DNA from: Hydrogenophilus thermoluteolus | GTDB lineage: Bacteria > Pseudomonadota > Gammaproteobacteria > Burkholderiales > Rhodocyclaceae | Direction: 5' to 3' | DNA length: 64,000 nucleotides | NCBI RefSeq assembly: GCF_003574215.1 | Contig: NZ_AP018558.1 | Location: 468,001-532,000, forward strand | Part shown: positions 41,481 through 50,290 of the stretch, in pieces | Layout of the letters: each line of letters opens with the position of its first letter | Position numbering within the stretch: position 1 is the stretch's first letter | Notes under the pieces: generated by a model | Databases searched by the model: none | Seen by the model: the letters and a program-made list of their open reading frames with translations, nothing else | What the model was told of the DNA's origin: nothing | Translations under genes and position numbers: made by a program

Positions 41481-42449
41481 TTATGCTTCTTCTTGGAGGG
41501 CGTGCCACATCTCCTGGTCGCGTTCCGCGGTCCAGATGCGGGGATCGCGAATGCCGCTCGCTTCGTCGTACGCGCGCGTGACGTCGAACGGCAAGCAGTG
41601 TTCGTAGATGAAGACGTGACCGAATTTCGGGTCCATCCGTTCGCGGGCGATGCGCATCGCCCCTTTGAGGTCGAGCCCTTGCGCCACCGCCGCTTTCGCC
41701 GAATCGAACAGCGTGGTGACGAAATCGTGCGTATAGGCGAAGGCGTTGCGGATCGATTCCGGTGTGGTCAGCGCCGGTCCGCGCCCCGGAACCACTTTTT
41801 CCGCGCCCAGCGCTTCGAGCCGCGCGAGGGTCTCCGGCCAGTCGCTGAGGTAGGCGTCGCCGGTATAGCACGCCGCCTCGGCTTCGAGCAGGTCACCGGC
41901 AAAGAGCACTTTTTCTTGCGGGAGCCAGACCACCGTGTCGCCTTTGGTGTGGCCGCGTCCGGGGTGCCAAATGCGGACTTCGAGATCGCCCATCCACAGG
42001 GTGATCTCCTCTTTGAAGGTCAGCGTGGGCCAGGTGAGACCGGGAATGCTGTCGACCGCGCGAAAGAGGCGCGGAAAGCGGCCGATCTCCGATTTCATGT
42101 CGGCTTCCCCACGTTCGCAGATCAATTCGTAGGTGGGGTAGCTGGCGATGATCTGCTCGAGTCCCTCCCCTTTGTAGCCCGACGCGCCAAGGACCCGAAC
42201 GGCGTGGTAGTGGGTGAGGGTGACGTATTTGATGGGCTTATTGGTCACTTCGCGCACCTTGCCGATCACCTGCTGCGCCATCACGGGGGTTGCGGTGGCG
42301 TCGATGATCATCACGGCGTCGTCACCGATCACCACGCCGGTGTTGGGGTCCCCTTCCGCAGTGAAGGCCCAGGCGTGTTCCGAGAGTTGCACGAACGAGA
42401 CCGCTTTCTCTTCCAGATCGGCAACGGAAGCAAAGGCTTTTTGTGTCAT
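41481..42449 (-). CDS. metallo-beta-lactamase-fold hydrolase with altered metal motif
   Basis: A 322-residue MBL-fold protein, first gene of the aromatic operon. The HxHxDH motif reads H80-Y-H82-A-V-R85, so the Asp and last His are replaced. H167 (WHPGRGHTKGD) and D186 (LFAGDLLEAE) are kept. One metal site may therefore be lost. Role unknown; relatives occur with aromatic degradation genes. ATG 42449 has AAAGGAA upstream, and the promoter lies in the divergent gap to iclR. Confidence 0.82.
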   Translation of the reverse strand: MTQKAFASVADLEEKAVSFVQLSEHAWAFTAEGDPNTGVVIGDDAVMIIDATATPVMAQQVIGKVREVTNKPIKYVTLTHYHAVRVLGASGYKGEGLEQIIASYPTYELICERGEADMKSEIGRFPRLFRAVDSIPGLTWPTLTFKEEITLWMGDLEVRIWHPGRGHTKGDTVVWLPQEKVLFAGDLLEAEAACYTGDAYLSDWPETLARLEALGAEKVVPGRGPALTTPESIRNAFAYTHDFVTTLFDSAKAAVAQGLDLKGAMRIARERMDPKFGHVFIYEHCLPFDVTRAYDEASGIRDPRIWTAERDQEMWHALQEEA

Positions 42450-42479
42450 GATTCGTTCCTTTCCCGTATGATTGCAAAC

Positions 42480-42530
42480 AGCTTAGCGCGCGATTCAACT
42501 ATTGTCAATAGATTTGTTATTATCGAATTA
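42480..42530. promoter_or_regulatory. divergent promoter region with palindrome (probable IclR operator)
   Basis: Minus strand: TTGACA (42508-42503), 17 bases, TAAGCT (42485-42480), a good promoter for the MBL-fold operon. Plus strand: TTGTCA (42502-42507) with an AT-rich -10 region near 42525-42530 for the regulator. The hyphenated palindrome CTATTG-T-CAATAG covers both -35 elements, an ideal place for one regulator to control both directions. Confidence 0.6.
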
Positions 42531-42556
42531 TCGCCGCAACGAACGTCGAGGTGACC

Positions 42557-43438
42557 ATGTCAGGAGAACGGCGGGGCATTCAATCGGTCGAAGTGGGTGG
42601 GCAATTGCTGCGGGCGCTTGCCGATGCGGGCGTGCCGATGATGTTGAAAGAGCTGGCGGCCGCAGCGGGGATGACGCCGGCGAAAGCGCACCCCTATCTG
42701 GTCAGCTTTGGGAAGTTGGGGTTGGTCGAGCAAGACCCGTTGACCGGCCGCTACAAGTTGGGCGCGTTTGCGTTGCGCATGGGCCTAGCGGCGTTGCACG
42801 CGCTCAATCCGGTACGGGTCGCCAACGAAGTGGCGGCGCAGCTTGCCGACGAAGTGGGGCAAAACGTCGCGATCGCGGTGTGGGGGAACCTGGGAGCGAC
42901 GGTCGTCGATGTCGAAGAGTGCCAACGCGCGATCCACGTCAATATGCGCCCCGGTACGGTGATGGGGCTCTTGACCACCGCAACGGGGCGGGTTTTCGCG
43001 GCGTATTTGCCGCCGCGGCTCATCGAACCGCTGATCGAACGCGAGTTGCAGCGGCTCGCGGTGGGCAGTCAGCGTTTGCGCATTTCGCGCCGTTTCGTCG
43101 AGGAGCAGGTAGCAGAGGTCCGGCGCCACGCGATGGCGCGGGTAGTCGGGCAGCCGATTCCCGGTATCAACGCCTTTTCCGCTCCGGTGTTCGACCACAA
43201 CGGCCATCTGGCTTTGGCGCTCACGGTGCTGGGGCCGGAGGACAGTTTCGATCCGGATTGGGATGGGCCGATGGCGCAAGCGGTGCGTCGTGCGGCGCAA
43301 ACGGTCACCGAGCGCGTCGGGGGCGACCCAAAGAAGCTCGTGCCGGACACTGCAGAGAAGGAGCCGGTTCCTGACGCGCTCGAGCCAACGCAGGGCGGCG
43401 CGCAGCCGTCGTCGACCGATCCGATCATTTCGTGGTAA
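42557..43438 (+). CDS. IclR-family transcriptional regulator
   Basis: A 293-residue regulator. The winged helix-turn-helix (VPMMLKELAAAAGMTPAKAHPYL, residues about 25-50) is followed by the IclR effector domain (GPSPRIP-like region with NVAIAVWGNLGATVVD, TGRVFAAYLPP, and NAFSAPVFDHNGHLALALT). Its C-terminal 30 residues are Pro/Gln-rich. Start ATG 42557 is preceded by GAGGTG. Divergent orientation to the MBL-monooxygenase operon makes that operon the likely target, with an aromatic acid as probable effector. Confidence 0.88.
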   Translation: MSGERRGIQSVEVGGQLLRALADAGVPMMLKELAAAAGMTPAKAHPYLVSFGKLGLVEQDPLTGRYKLGAFALRMGLAALHALNPVRVANEVAAQLADEVGQNVAIAVWGNLGATVVDVEECQRAIHVNMRPGTVMGLLTTATGRVFAAYLPPRLIEPLIERELQRLAVGSQRLRISRRFVEEQVAEVRRHAMARVVGQPIPGINAFSAPVFDHNGHLALALTVLGPEDSFDPDWDGPMAQAVRRAAQTVTERVGGDPKKLVPDTAEKEPVPDALEPTQGGAQPSSTDPIISW

Positions 43439-43471
43439 ATTGGCCCTATCTTTTGACCCAGGGAGGGAAAA

Positions 43472-44653
43472 ATGGCACGTGAAGTCGTGGTTTTGAGTGC
43501 GGTACGTTCGGCGATTGGGACGTTCGGTGGGACGCTTTCGGTGATGGAGCCAGCCGACCTTGGCGGGATCGTGATGAAAGCGGCGATCGAACGCGCGCAG
43601 GTCGATCCGCAGACGATCGAGTACATCACGGTGGGCAACTGCATTCCCACCGAATCGCGCTACGCCTACACGCCGCGGGTTGCGTCGATTCAAGCGGGTT
43701 GTTCGATGAATTCGGTGGCGATGCAGGTGAACCGTTTGTGCGGTTCCGGGTTGCAAGCGATCGTTACCTCGGCGCAACAGATCTTGCTGGGTGACGTCGA
43801 TCTGGCGATCGGCGGCGGGGTCGAAGTGATGTCGCGCGGCGCGTATCTGTTGCCAGCGCTGCGGAACGGCGCCCGGATGGGCGACACGCAAGCGATCGAT
43901 GCGATGGTGGCAGTGCTCACCGACCCGTTCGGCGTGGGGCATATGGGTGTGACCGCAGAAAACCTTGCGGCGAAGTGGGGCATCACTCGCGAAGAGCAGG
44001 ATGCGTTTGCGCTCGAATCGCAACGGCGCGCGGCCCGCGCGATCGCCGAAGGGCGCTTCAAGGATCAGATCGTCCCGGTGACGATCAAGAGCCGCAAAGG
44101 GGAGATCGTCTTCGATACCGACGAACATCCCAAACCGAACACGACGATGGAAAGCTTGGCGAAACTCAAGCCCGTGTTCAAGAAGGACGGGACGGTGACC
44201 GCTGGGAACGCCTCTGGGATCAACGACGCGGCGTCGTTCCTGGTGTTGGCCGATGCCAAACAGGCAGAGAAAGCGGGCGCCAAACCGCTTGCCCGGCTGG
44301 TTGCCTATGCGGTGGCCGGGGTGCCGAACGACGTGATGGGGGAGGGCCCCATTCCGGCGACCCAAGTGGCGCTGAAGAAGGCGGGATTGACGCTCGACGA
44401 CATCGACGTGATCGAGTCGAACGAAGCGTTCGCGGTGCAGGCGCTGACCGTGCTCAAGCAGTGTGGCTTCGACCCTGAGAAGACCAACCCGAATGGCGGC
44501 GCGATCGCGTTGGGTCACCCGGTGGGGGCGACCGGCGCGATTCTCGCCACCAAACTCATCTATGAGCTCCATCGCATCCAGGGGCGCTATGGACTGGTGA
44601 CGATGTGTATCGGTGGTGGGCAAGGGATTACCGCCATTTTCGAACGGCTCTGA
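43472..44653 (+). CDS. acetyl-CoA acetyltransferase / beta-ketothiolase (BktB-like)
   Basis: A 393-residue thiolase. Catalytic positions are Cys in VNRLCGSGLQAI, His in GGAIALGHPVGATGA and Cys in VTMCIGGGQGI. SYAYTPRVASIQAG-type N-terminal features and length point to the acetoacetyl-CoA/3-ketovaleryl-CoA (BktB, PhaA) branch rather than PaaJ. It could end a degradation route or feed polyhydroxyalkanoate synthesis. It lies 33 bases after iclR. Its 3' end overlaps rsgA on the opposite strand by 26 bases. Confidence 0.88.
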   Translation: MAREVVVLSAVRSAIGTFGGTLSVMEPADLGGIVMKAAIERAQVDPQTIEYITVGNCIPTESRYAYTPRVASIQAGCSMNSVAMQVNRLCGSGLQAIVTSAQQILLGDVDLAIGGGVEVMSRGAYLLPALRNGARMGDTQAIDAMVAVLTDPFGVGHMGVTAENLAAKWGITREEQDAFALESQRRAARAIAEGRFKDQIVPVTIKSRKGEIVFDTDEHPKPNTTMESLAKLKPVFKKDGTVTAGNASGINDAASFLVLADAKQAEKAGAKPLARLVAYAVAGVPNDVMGEGPIPATQVALKKAGLTLDDIDVIESNEAFAVQALTVLKQCGFDPEKTNPNGGAIALGHPVGATGAILATKLIYELHRIQGRYGLVTMCIGGGQGITAIFERL

Positions 44654-45545
44654 GTTCCAACCGGATCGTTCGATAGTGCTGCCAACGCTCGGCAGCGATC
44701 GCTCCGTCGGCTACCGCCGCGGCGATCGCGCAGCCGGGCGTTTTTTCGTCGTGCGTGCAGTCGCGAAAGCGGCATTGCCCCAGGAAGGGCCGAAATTCCG
44801 GGAAATAGGTAGCGAGCGCCGTTTCCGCAACGTGCGCCAACCCAAAGCGCTGTAACCCTGGGCTGTCGATGATCCAGCCGTCGCGCAGCGGATAGAGGCG
44901 GGTAAAGGTGGTGGTGTGGCGACCGGAATTCAAAGCGCGGGAAATTGCCCCAGTTCGCGCCTGCGCTTCGGGCACCAGGGCGTTCACGATCGTCGATTTG
45001 CCCATGCCCGATTGCCCAACCAGCACCGAATGGCGTGCTGTCAAACGTTCGGCAAGGGGAGCGACCGATTCGTGCGCGGTCAAGGTAATCACCGGATAAC
45101 CGGCCCGCGCGAACGGCATGAGTCGCGCCAGGGCGTCGTCGCGCTCCGGCAGGTCCCATTTGTTGAGTACGATGAGGGCGTCGATCCCTTGCGATTCGGC
45201 GGCCACCAGACAGCGGGTGAGCACTTCGGGAGAAAAGCTCGGTTGGGGTGCGGTCACGATCACTGTCAGATCGACGTTCGCGGCGATGAGCTTTTCCCGT
45301 ACCGTATCGGCGCGATAAAGGAGCGTCGTGCGCGGCTCGAGTCCTTCGATCACGGCCTCGTCGGCAGCGATGCGGCGAAACGCGACGCGGTCGCCGCACG
45401 CGTAGTCGTTGCGTTTTCCTCGGGTCAGCGCGTGAATGAGTGGCGCGGTGAAATTGGGCGTTTCTTGGAGGCAAAAATGGCGGCCGTGCGCCGCCACGAC
45501 GAGCCCCGATTCCAGCGGGGGCGTTGGATGCTTGGGCGGTGTCAT
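44628..45545 (-). CDS. rsgA: ribosome small-subunit-dependent GTPase A
   Basis: A 305-residue circularly permuted GTPase that checks 30S subunit maturation. The N-terminal OB fold is followed by G4 LNKWDLPE, G1 GQSGMGKSTIVNAL and G3 DSPGLQRFG in permuted order. The C-terminal zinc knuckle is CRFRDCTHDEKTPGC. ATG 45545 overlaps the cytochrome stop (ATGA). The rsgA/orn neighbourhood is common in proteobacteria. Confidence 0.94.
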   Translation of the reverse strand: MTPPKHPTPPLESGLVVAAHGRHFCLQETPNFTAPLIHALTRGKRNDYACGDRVAFRRIAADEAVIEGLEPRTTLLYRADTVREKLIAANVDLTVIVTAPQPSFSPEVLTRCLVAAESQGIDALIVLNKWDLPERDDALARLMPFARAGYPVITLTAHESVAPLAERLTARHSVLVGQSGMGKSTIVNALVPEAQARTGAISRALNSGRHTTTFTRLYPLRDGWIIDSPGLQRFGLAHVAETALATYFPEFRPFLGQCRFRDCTHDEKTPGCAIAAAVADGAIAAERWQHYRTIRLELRAVRKWR

Positions 45546-45880
45546 TCAAGACCGAAACGGTAGAAACGTTGGTTGAGGTACCCGGCGATGTGGTATTCGT
45601 CCTCGGGAAAGAGATCAAGGCCCAGGTTGGTGGTACAGGCGGTCAGCATTTGGGTGAGCGCCTCTGGCCGATGCACTCGGCGATTCTCGCGCAGGTAAGC
45701 CCCGGAACCCTCGTCACCACCAAAACGGCGGGTGTGGCACGCGACGCACAGTTTCTCGTGATAAGCTTTTCCCTGTTCGAGGTCCGCATCGGGAAAAGGG
45801 TTGGCAAGCGCGGCGGGGGCGGTGGCAAAGCCTCCGAGAATACTCAGAGCAATGGCGCACGCGGCAGCGAAACGGTTCAT
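45542..45880 (-). CDS. periplasmic c-type cytochrome
   Basis: 112 residues with a Sec signal peptide (ACAIALSILGGFATAPAALA) and one heme-binding CVACH at about residues 45-49. Apart from the heme site, TRRFGGDEGSGAYLRENRRV and the C-terminal EDEYHIAGYLNQRFYRF match small single-heme cytochromes found next to rsgA in betaproteobacteria. No typical class I distal Met is obvious. Probably an electron carrier. It overlaps the rsgA start by 4 bases. Confidence 0.82.
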   Translation of the reverse strand: MNRFAAACAIALSILGGFATAPAALANPFPDADLEQGKAYHEKLCVACHTRRFGGDEGSGAYLRENRRVHRPEALTQMLTACTTNLGLDLFPEDEYHIAGYLNQRFYRFGLE

Positions 45881-45955
45881 CTTGCGAGCTCCTTTGGGCG
45901 GACGGATGATTTTATCTTAGCGTGTCGTGTGTCCAACAGCAAGAAAGGAAATAGG

Positions 45956-46519
45956 ATGGGTACGAAAGAGCCGGTGAGTCCCTATCTCATCTGGATCGAC
46001 ATGGAGATGACAGGGCTCGATCCCGACACAGACCGGATATTGGAAGTGGCGCTGGTGGCCACCGACAACGATTTGAACGTCGTGGGCGTTTTGGAGCCAA
46101 TCGCGGTGCATCAGTCCGACGCGGTGTTGGCCGCGATGGATGCGTGGTGCCAGAAGACCCACGGCGCCTCAGGGCTGATCGACCGGGTGCGCGCCTCGAC
46201 CGTCACCGAAGCAGAAGCCGAAGCGCAGCTCGTTGCGTTCATGGCGCAGTATGTTCAACCGCGACAAAGCCCGATGTGCGGCAACTCGATCTGCCAAGAC
46301 CGCCGCTTTCTCTACCGCTACATGCCGAAAGCGGAGCACTATTTCCACTACCGCAACCTCGACGTCTCTACGATCAAAGAGTTGGCCAAACGGTGGGCGC
46401 CAGAAGTGTTCGAAGGGTACGAGAAAGAGAGTGCGCACACGGCGCTGGCCGACATCATGGAGTCGATCGAGGAGTTGCGCCGCTATCGCGCGGCCTTTTT
46501 CAGCCAGGTGAGGAGCTGA
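45956..46519 (+). CDS. orn: oligoribonuclease
   Basis: A 187-residue DEDDh 3'-5' exonuclease that degrades dinucleotides, including pGpG from c-di-GMP breakdown. Motif I is WIDMEMTGLDPD, with further acidic residues in CQDRRFLYRYMP and the final H-x4-D in AHTALADI. ATG 45956 (MGTKEPVSPYLIW) follows AAGAAAGGAA. The product could clear the pGpG generated from the diguanylate cyclase output elsewhere in the genome. It overlaps pgi tail to tail by 37 bases. Confidence 0.95.
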   Translation: MGTKEPVSPYLIWIDMEMTGLDPDTDRILEVALVATDNDLNVVGVLEPIAVHQSDAVLAAMDAWCQKTHGASGLIDRVRASTVTEAEAEAQLVAFMAQYVQPRQSPMCGNSICQDRRFLYRYMPKAEHYFHYRNLDVSTIKELAKRWAPEVFEGYEKESAHTALADIMESIEELRRYRAAFFSQVRS

Positions 46520-48177
46520 GCGGTCGAAGGATCGTGTGGCGCGTCGCACCGTGTTTCGATTTGGCGCGCCATCTGTTTGCCCAATTCGACGCCGAACTGA
46601 TCGAACGGGTTGACGCCCCAAAGCCAACCGCGCACGAAGGTCGCGTGCTCATAGAGCGCGAGCAGCTGCCCGAGCGTCTCGGGTCTCTGGCGGGACGCCA
46701 GTAGAAAGGAGCTGGGGCGGTTACCCGGGATCGCCAGAAAGGGCGCAAGCGCACGCGCGTCAGCTTCCGTCCGCCCCTGAGCGCGCACTTGTGTGAACGC
46801 TTCGGCTTCGCTGCGGCCGAGCAGCAGCGCTTCGGCTTGCGCAACCGCGTTGGCTGCCAGCGCCGCTTCGGCATCGGCTCGGGCACGGAGCAACGGATCG
46901 TCGTCTGCTGCAGCAGGTTCGGGTGCAAACGCGACGAACTCGATAGGAATGGGTTGCGTTCCCTGGTAGAACCACTGATGGAAAGCGTGCTGGCCCAGTG
47001 TGCCGGCCATTCCCCAGACGGCCATCGCGGTGGGATAGGGTGCGGTGGAACCGTCGAAACGCACCCGTTTGCCGTTGCTCTCCATTTCGAGTTGTTGGTA
47101 CCAGGCTGGGAGCAGTTGCAGCCCGTGGGCGTAGGGGAGCACGGCCATCTGTTGCTGCGCCAGGTAGGTAGCGAGCCAGACGCTCAGGAGCCCGAGGAGC
47201 ACCGGTACGTTCGCCTCGAGCGGCGCACTCTGAAAATGGCGGTCGATCTCGGCTGCGCCCGAGCGCAGCGCCGCAAAAGTTTCCCACCCGTACGCCAGCG
47301 CGATCGGTAACCCCACCGCCGACCAGAGTGAGTAGCGCCCGCCGACCCATTCGGGGAGCCAAAAAATCCGGTTGGAATCGAACCCGTGTGCTTCGGCCTT
47401 CTCGACCGCGTTCGTCACCGCGACGAAGTGGCCGTTGAGACGCGGATCGTCCGGCGTGACGCCGAAATGGCGCGCGAGCCACAATCGCGCCAGACGCGTG
47501 TTCGACAAGGTCTCCGCCGTGGAAAAGCTCTTCGAGGTGACGAGAAAGAGCGTACGCGCCGGATCGAGCTCCGCAGTGGTCGTTACGAAATCGCTCGGGT
47601 CGAGGTTCGCGACGAAGCGGACCGTGCCGTGGCGCGCGATGCCCCAATGGGCGAACGCCTCGCAGACGAGGCGCGGCCCAAGGTCGGAGCCACCGATGCC
47701 GATATTGACCACGGTGTCGAGGGGGGCGCCGCTGAACCCTTCGAGCGCACCACTACGGTACGCCGCAACGAAAGCAGCAAGGCGCGTTTCCTCGCTGACA
47801 AAACGGTCGCGCTGCGCGGCTGGGGGTTGCGCGCTTCCCCGGTACGCCATGTGCAATGCGGCGCGCCGTTCGGTGAGGTTCACAGGCTCCCCCGCAAAGA
47901 GTGCCGCGATCGCTTGGGGAAGCGCGGTGGCGTGTGTGAGGTCCAGTAATGCCTGCAAGACAGAGACGTCCCATGCCTGCTTACTGAGGTCGAGATGCCA
48001 GTCGCCGACGTGCCAGGTCAACGCCGAGACGCGCTGCCGGTCGTGTTGGAGTTGCTCGCGGATCGGAAATGCACGCCAGCGGGTCGCGTGTTCGCGCAAC
48101 GTGCCGTGCGCCGCGGTCTGTTCTATGGGTTGCCAACCCAAAGCGAACGGTAATGCTTGCGCGCGTTGTGTCGCCAT
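46483..48177 (-). CDS. pgi: glucose-6-phosphate isomerase
   Basis: A 564-residue enzyme interconverting glucose-6-phosphate and fructose-6-phosphate. Signatures are VNIGIGGSDLGP, VTSKSFSTAET, EWVGGRYSLWSAVGLP (PGI signature 1) and WGVNPFDQFGVELGK (signature 2). The catalytic Glu and His are in the MESNGKR and HAFHQWFYQG contexts. Length is slightly above the usual ~550. It lies 18 bases after the GT-C-like gene. Confidence 0.95.
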   Translation of the reverse strand: MATQRAQALPFALGWQPIEQTAAHGTLREHATRWRAFPIREQLQHDRQRVSALTWHVGDWHLDLSKQAWDVSVLQALLDLTHATALPQAIAALFAGEPVNLTERRAALHMAYRGSAQPPAAQRDRFVSEETRLAAFVAAYRSGALEGFSGAPLDTVVNIGIGGSDLGPRLVCEAFAHWGIARHGTVRFVANLDPSDFVTTTAELDPARTLFLVTSKSFSTAETLSNTRLARLWLARHFGVTPDDPRLNGHFVAVTNAVEKAEAHGFDSNRIFWLPEWVGGRYSLWSAVGLPIALAYGWETFAALRSGAAEIDRHFQSAPLEANVPVLLGLLSVWLATYLAQQQMAVLPYAHGLQLLPAWYQQLEMESNGKRVRFDGSTAPYPTAMAVWGMAGTLGQHAFHQWFYQGTQPIPIEFVAFAPEPAAADDDPLLRARADAEAALAANAVAQAEALLLGRSEAEAFTQVRAQGRTEADARALAPFLAIPGNRPSSFLLASRQRPETLGQLLALYEHATFVRGWLWGVNPFDQFGVELGKQMARQIETRCDAPHDPSTAQLLTWLKKAAR

Positions 48178-48195
48178 GGTGCGCTTCTCCTTCTT

Positions 48196-49908
48196 TTATT
48201 GATCACTCAGGGTGGCCAAGGGCGTGGCGCCGCGCGGTACCACCACCCACCATTCGGCGAGTTTACCGCGACCGCGCGTCGCATCCGCGAGCACCCACCG
48301 CCGCCATTCGGCCAACGCCTGCGGGGTGTGTTCCCGAACCCGCAAGCGAAGGGCGACCAACGGACAATCTGGTGCAACCGTTGCCGTGGGTGGAGCCGTG
48401 TATTGGAGTGCGGCGACGAGATCGGCGCCCATGCGCGGGCCGGGCGCCAGACAGCGGTGCGCGGCCACCACGGGGTTGTGCCATAGCGTGCGCACGGCTG
48501 GTACGAGATTGCGGGCGGCGTCGAGCCAGGGATAGAGAAGCGAAACGGTGAGCCACCAGAGGAGCACGACGCTCAACAGCCAATGCGCTGCGGCGCGCAC
48601 GGCCTGGCGCGGGAGTCGCCAGACGAGTACGGCCCAAAGGAGCAGTCCGAATGCGGCGGTGGCCAGACGCATTGGCGCCGCGTCCAGAGCGAATTCGGGC
48701 GTGGCACGGGCGATGTGGCGCGCCAACCCAGGAGGCCAGGAGAAGAGTTGGGCGCTGAGCATCGCTGCAACCAGTACAACGAGCACGACGGTCATCGCGA
48801 GCGTGAACCACGCAAACGCTGCGGTGGTACTTGGCCCAAAGCGCAACAGGCGTAACGTGGCCACGTACGCCAGCGGCGGAGACAAAACCAGGAACGTGCT
48901 TTCGCCCACCGGAAAGCAGGTGAGCGTCACCGCAATCATCCAGAGTAGCCAAAGGAAGACTGGACGAATTTCGGGGACGCGCCACAATTCGTAGCAGCGA
49001 ATGGGCCAAAACGCTACCAGCCACAAGGGCCATAGCGTCCACCCGCCTCGGCTGAACAGTCCCTCAAATTCTGGGGTAGTGGAAAATGACTGCAGCGTGG
49101 TTCGTGCCCACGCCTGAACCGAAGGGTTCCAAAGGAAGATTCCAACGGTGGCGATTCCAGCAAGGAGTGCGGCACCCGTCCAGAAGCGAAACAGCGCCCC
49201 CAAGGGAGCGGAACGTGGCGCGGTGTGGCTCGGTGCTGCGTCGGGTGGAGCGAAAAGGAAAGTCCATGCCTCGCGCTGTTCGGTGGTGCCGCGCGAGTAC
49301 GCCAGCGGCAGTGCGCCGAGCGCCAAGACGACACCAGGCAGTCCACTGCTCCAAAAAAGCAAGAGTGTGCCGACGGTCCAACCGGTCAAACGGTCGCGCC
49401 GTGGTGCGCATACGGTAGTAGCCCAAAGGAGCACAGCGACGGAGGCGCTCGCTGCGGCAACGCTCGTGTGGACGTGGGCGAAAACCAACCAACCCAAAGG
49501 CGAAAGTGCTGCGATCGCGGCGACGATTGCGCCGGATTTGCCTTGTAGCCGTTTCACGGCGTTCGCGAGTAATCCGGTCTGAAGTGCCAACCACAGCGGC
49601 GTGGCCAGACGGCTGCCGTCATGGAACGGCAAGCCAAGTGCTTGGGCGACACTGCCCAGTATCGCGGCGCTCCAGGCGTAGAGCGGACCCCAAGGGGTCA
49701 GATCAGGATGGGAAAGGGACGCTGGGACGATCTGCCCTTGGAATACCATCCATGTAGGGAGAAAATGGCGCAGATCTTCTCCGAGCCAAGGGGCATGGAA
49801 TTGGCCCAAGAGCAGATAGACCGTGATCAGCAGGACGATGCCGGCGGTGCCGAAAAGGTGCCGCACCCAGAGCGCAGGTTCGCGATATGGGGGCGGGTCG
49901 AAAAACAT
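48196..49908 (-). CDS. multispanning GT-C-like membrane glycosyltransferase (unassigned)
   Basis: A 570-residue integral membrane protein with about ten to twelve hydrophobic spans and a C-terminal soluble part. The first loop has the acidic motif GEDLRHFLPTWMVFQG, similar to the catalytic loop of GT-C transferases (ArnT/PMT and related families), and PWGPLYAWSAAIL fits this loop. It may add a sugar from a polyprenyl donor in the envelope. I cannot name the acceptor. ATG 49908 chosen; a TTG at 49923 would lie in the rpmE terminator stem. Confidence 0.6.
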   Translation of the reverse strand: MFFDPPPYREPALWVRHLFGTAGIVLLITVYLLLGQFHAPWLGEDLRHFLPTWMVFQGQIVPASLSHPDLTPWGPLYAWSAAILGSVAQALGLPFHDGSRLATPLWLALQTGLLANAVKRLQGKSGAIVAAIAALSPLGWLVFAHVHTSVAAASASVAVLLWATTVCAPRRDRLTGWTVGTLLLFWSSGLPGVVLALGALPLAYSRGTTEQREAWTFLFAPPDAAPSHTAPRSAPLGALFRFWTGAALLAGIATVGIFLWNPSVQAWARTTLQSFSTTPEFEGLFSRGGWTLWPLWLVAFWPIRCYELWRVPEIRPVFLWLLWMIAVTLTCFPVGESTFLVLSPPLAYVATLRLLRFGPSTTAAFAWFTLAMTVVLVVLVAAMLSAQLFSWPPGLARHIARATPEFALDAAPMRLATAAFGLLLWAVLVWRLPRQAVRAAAHWLLSVVLLWWLTVSLLYPWLDAARNLVPAVRTLWHNPVVAAHRCLAPGPRMGADLVAALQYTAPPTATVAPDCPLVALRLRVREHTPQALAEWRRWVLADATRGRGKLAEWWVVVPRGATPLATLSDQ

Positions 49909-49923
49909 GGGTGGAGAAAGCAA

Positions 49924-49950
49924 CTGGGCAGCCGAAGAGGAGCTGCCCAG
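49924..49950 (-). terminator. terminator hairpin after rpmE
   Basis: CTGGGCAGC (49924-49932) and GCTGCCCAG (49942-49950) form a perfect 9-bp stem with a 9-base loop. Read on the minus strand it follows the rpmE stop and is trailed by TTGCTTTC. The T-run is imperfect, so read-through into the GT-C gene is possible. Confidence 0.65.
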
Positions 49951-49973
49951 CGTGTGACGTGCAGAAAAAACGG

Positions 49974-50186
49974 TTACCGTGCCATTTGCCCGTATTTCTG
50001 ACGGAACCGTTCAACGCGCCCGGCGGTGTCGACGATCTTCTGTTTGCCGGTGTAGAACGGGTGGCAGTTCGAACAGACTTCGACGTGCAGCGTGGGTTTC
50101 CCGTATGTGGAACGGGTGACAAAGGTGTTGCCGCACGAGCAGGTGACGGTGACTTCGTGATAGTCAGGGTGGATACCTTCTTTCAT
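49974..50186 (-). CDS. rpmE: 50S ribosomal protein L31 (zinc form)
   Basis: 70 residues starting MKEGIHPDYHEVTVTCSCG. The zinc-binding Cys set (TCSCG and CSNCHPFY) identifies the C+ form of L31 on the large subunit. Length is standard. ATG 50186; frames extending upstream have no homology. It is divergent from the TrmB-like gene. Confidence 0.96.
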   Translation of the reverse strand: MKEGIHPDYHEVTVTCSCGNTFVTRSTYGKPTLHVEVCSNCHPFYTGKQKIVDTAGRVERFRQKYGQMAR

Positions 50187-50290
50187 GGGGTTACCTCGCA
50201 ATAGGCCGACGGCGATTGTGGCCGCCGTTTGATGATGGAAAACCGGAATTATCACCAAAAAACGGAAAAAAAGCAATAAAATCGCGCCCC

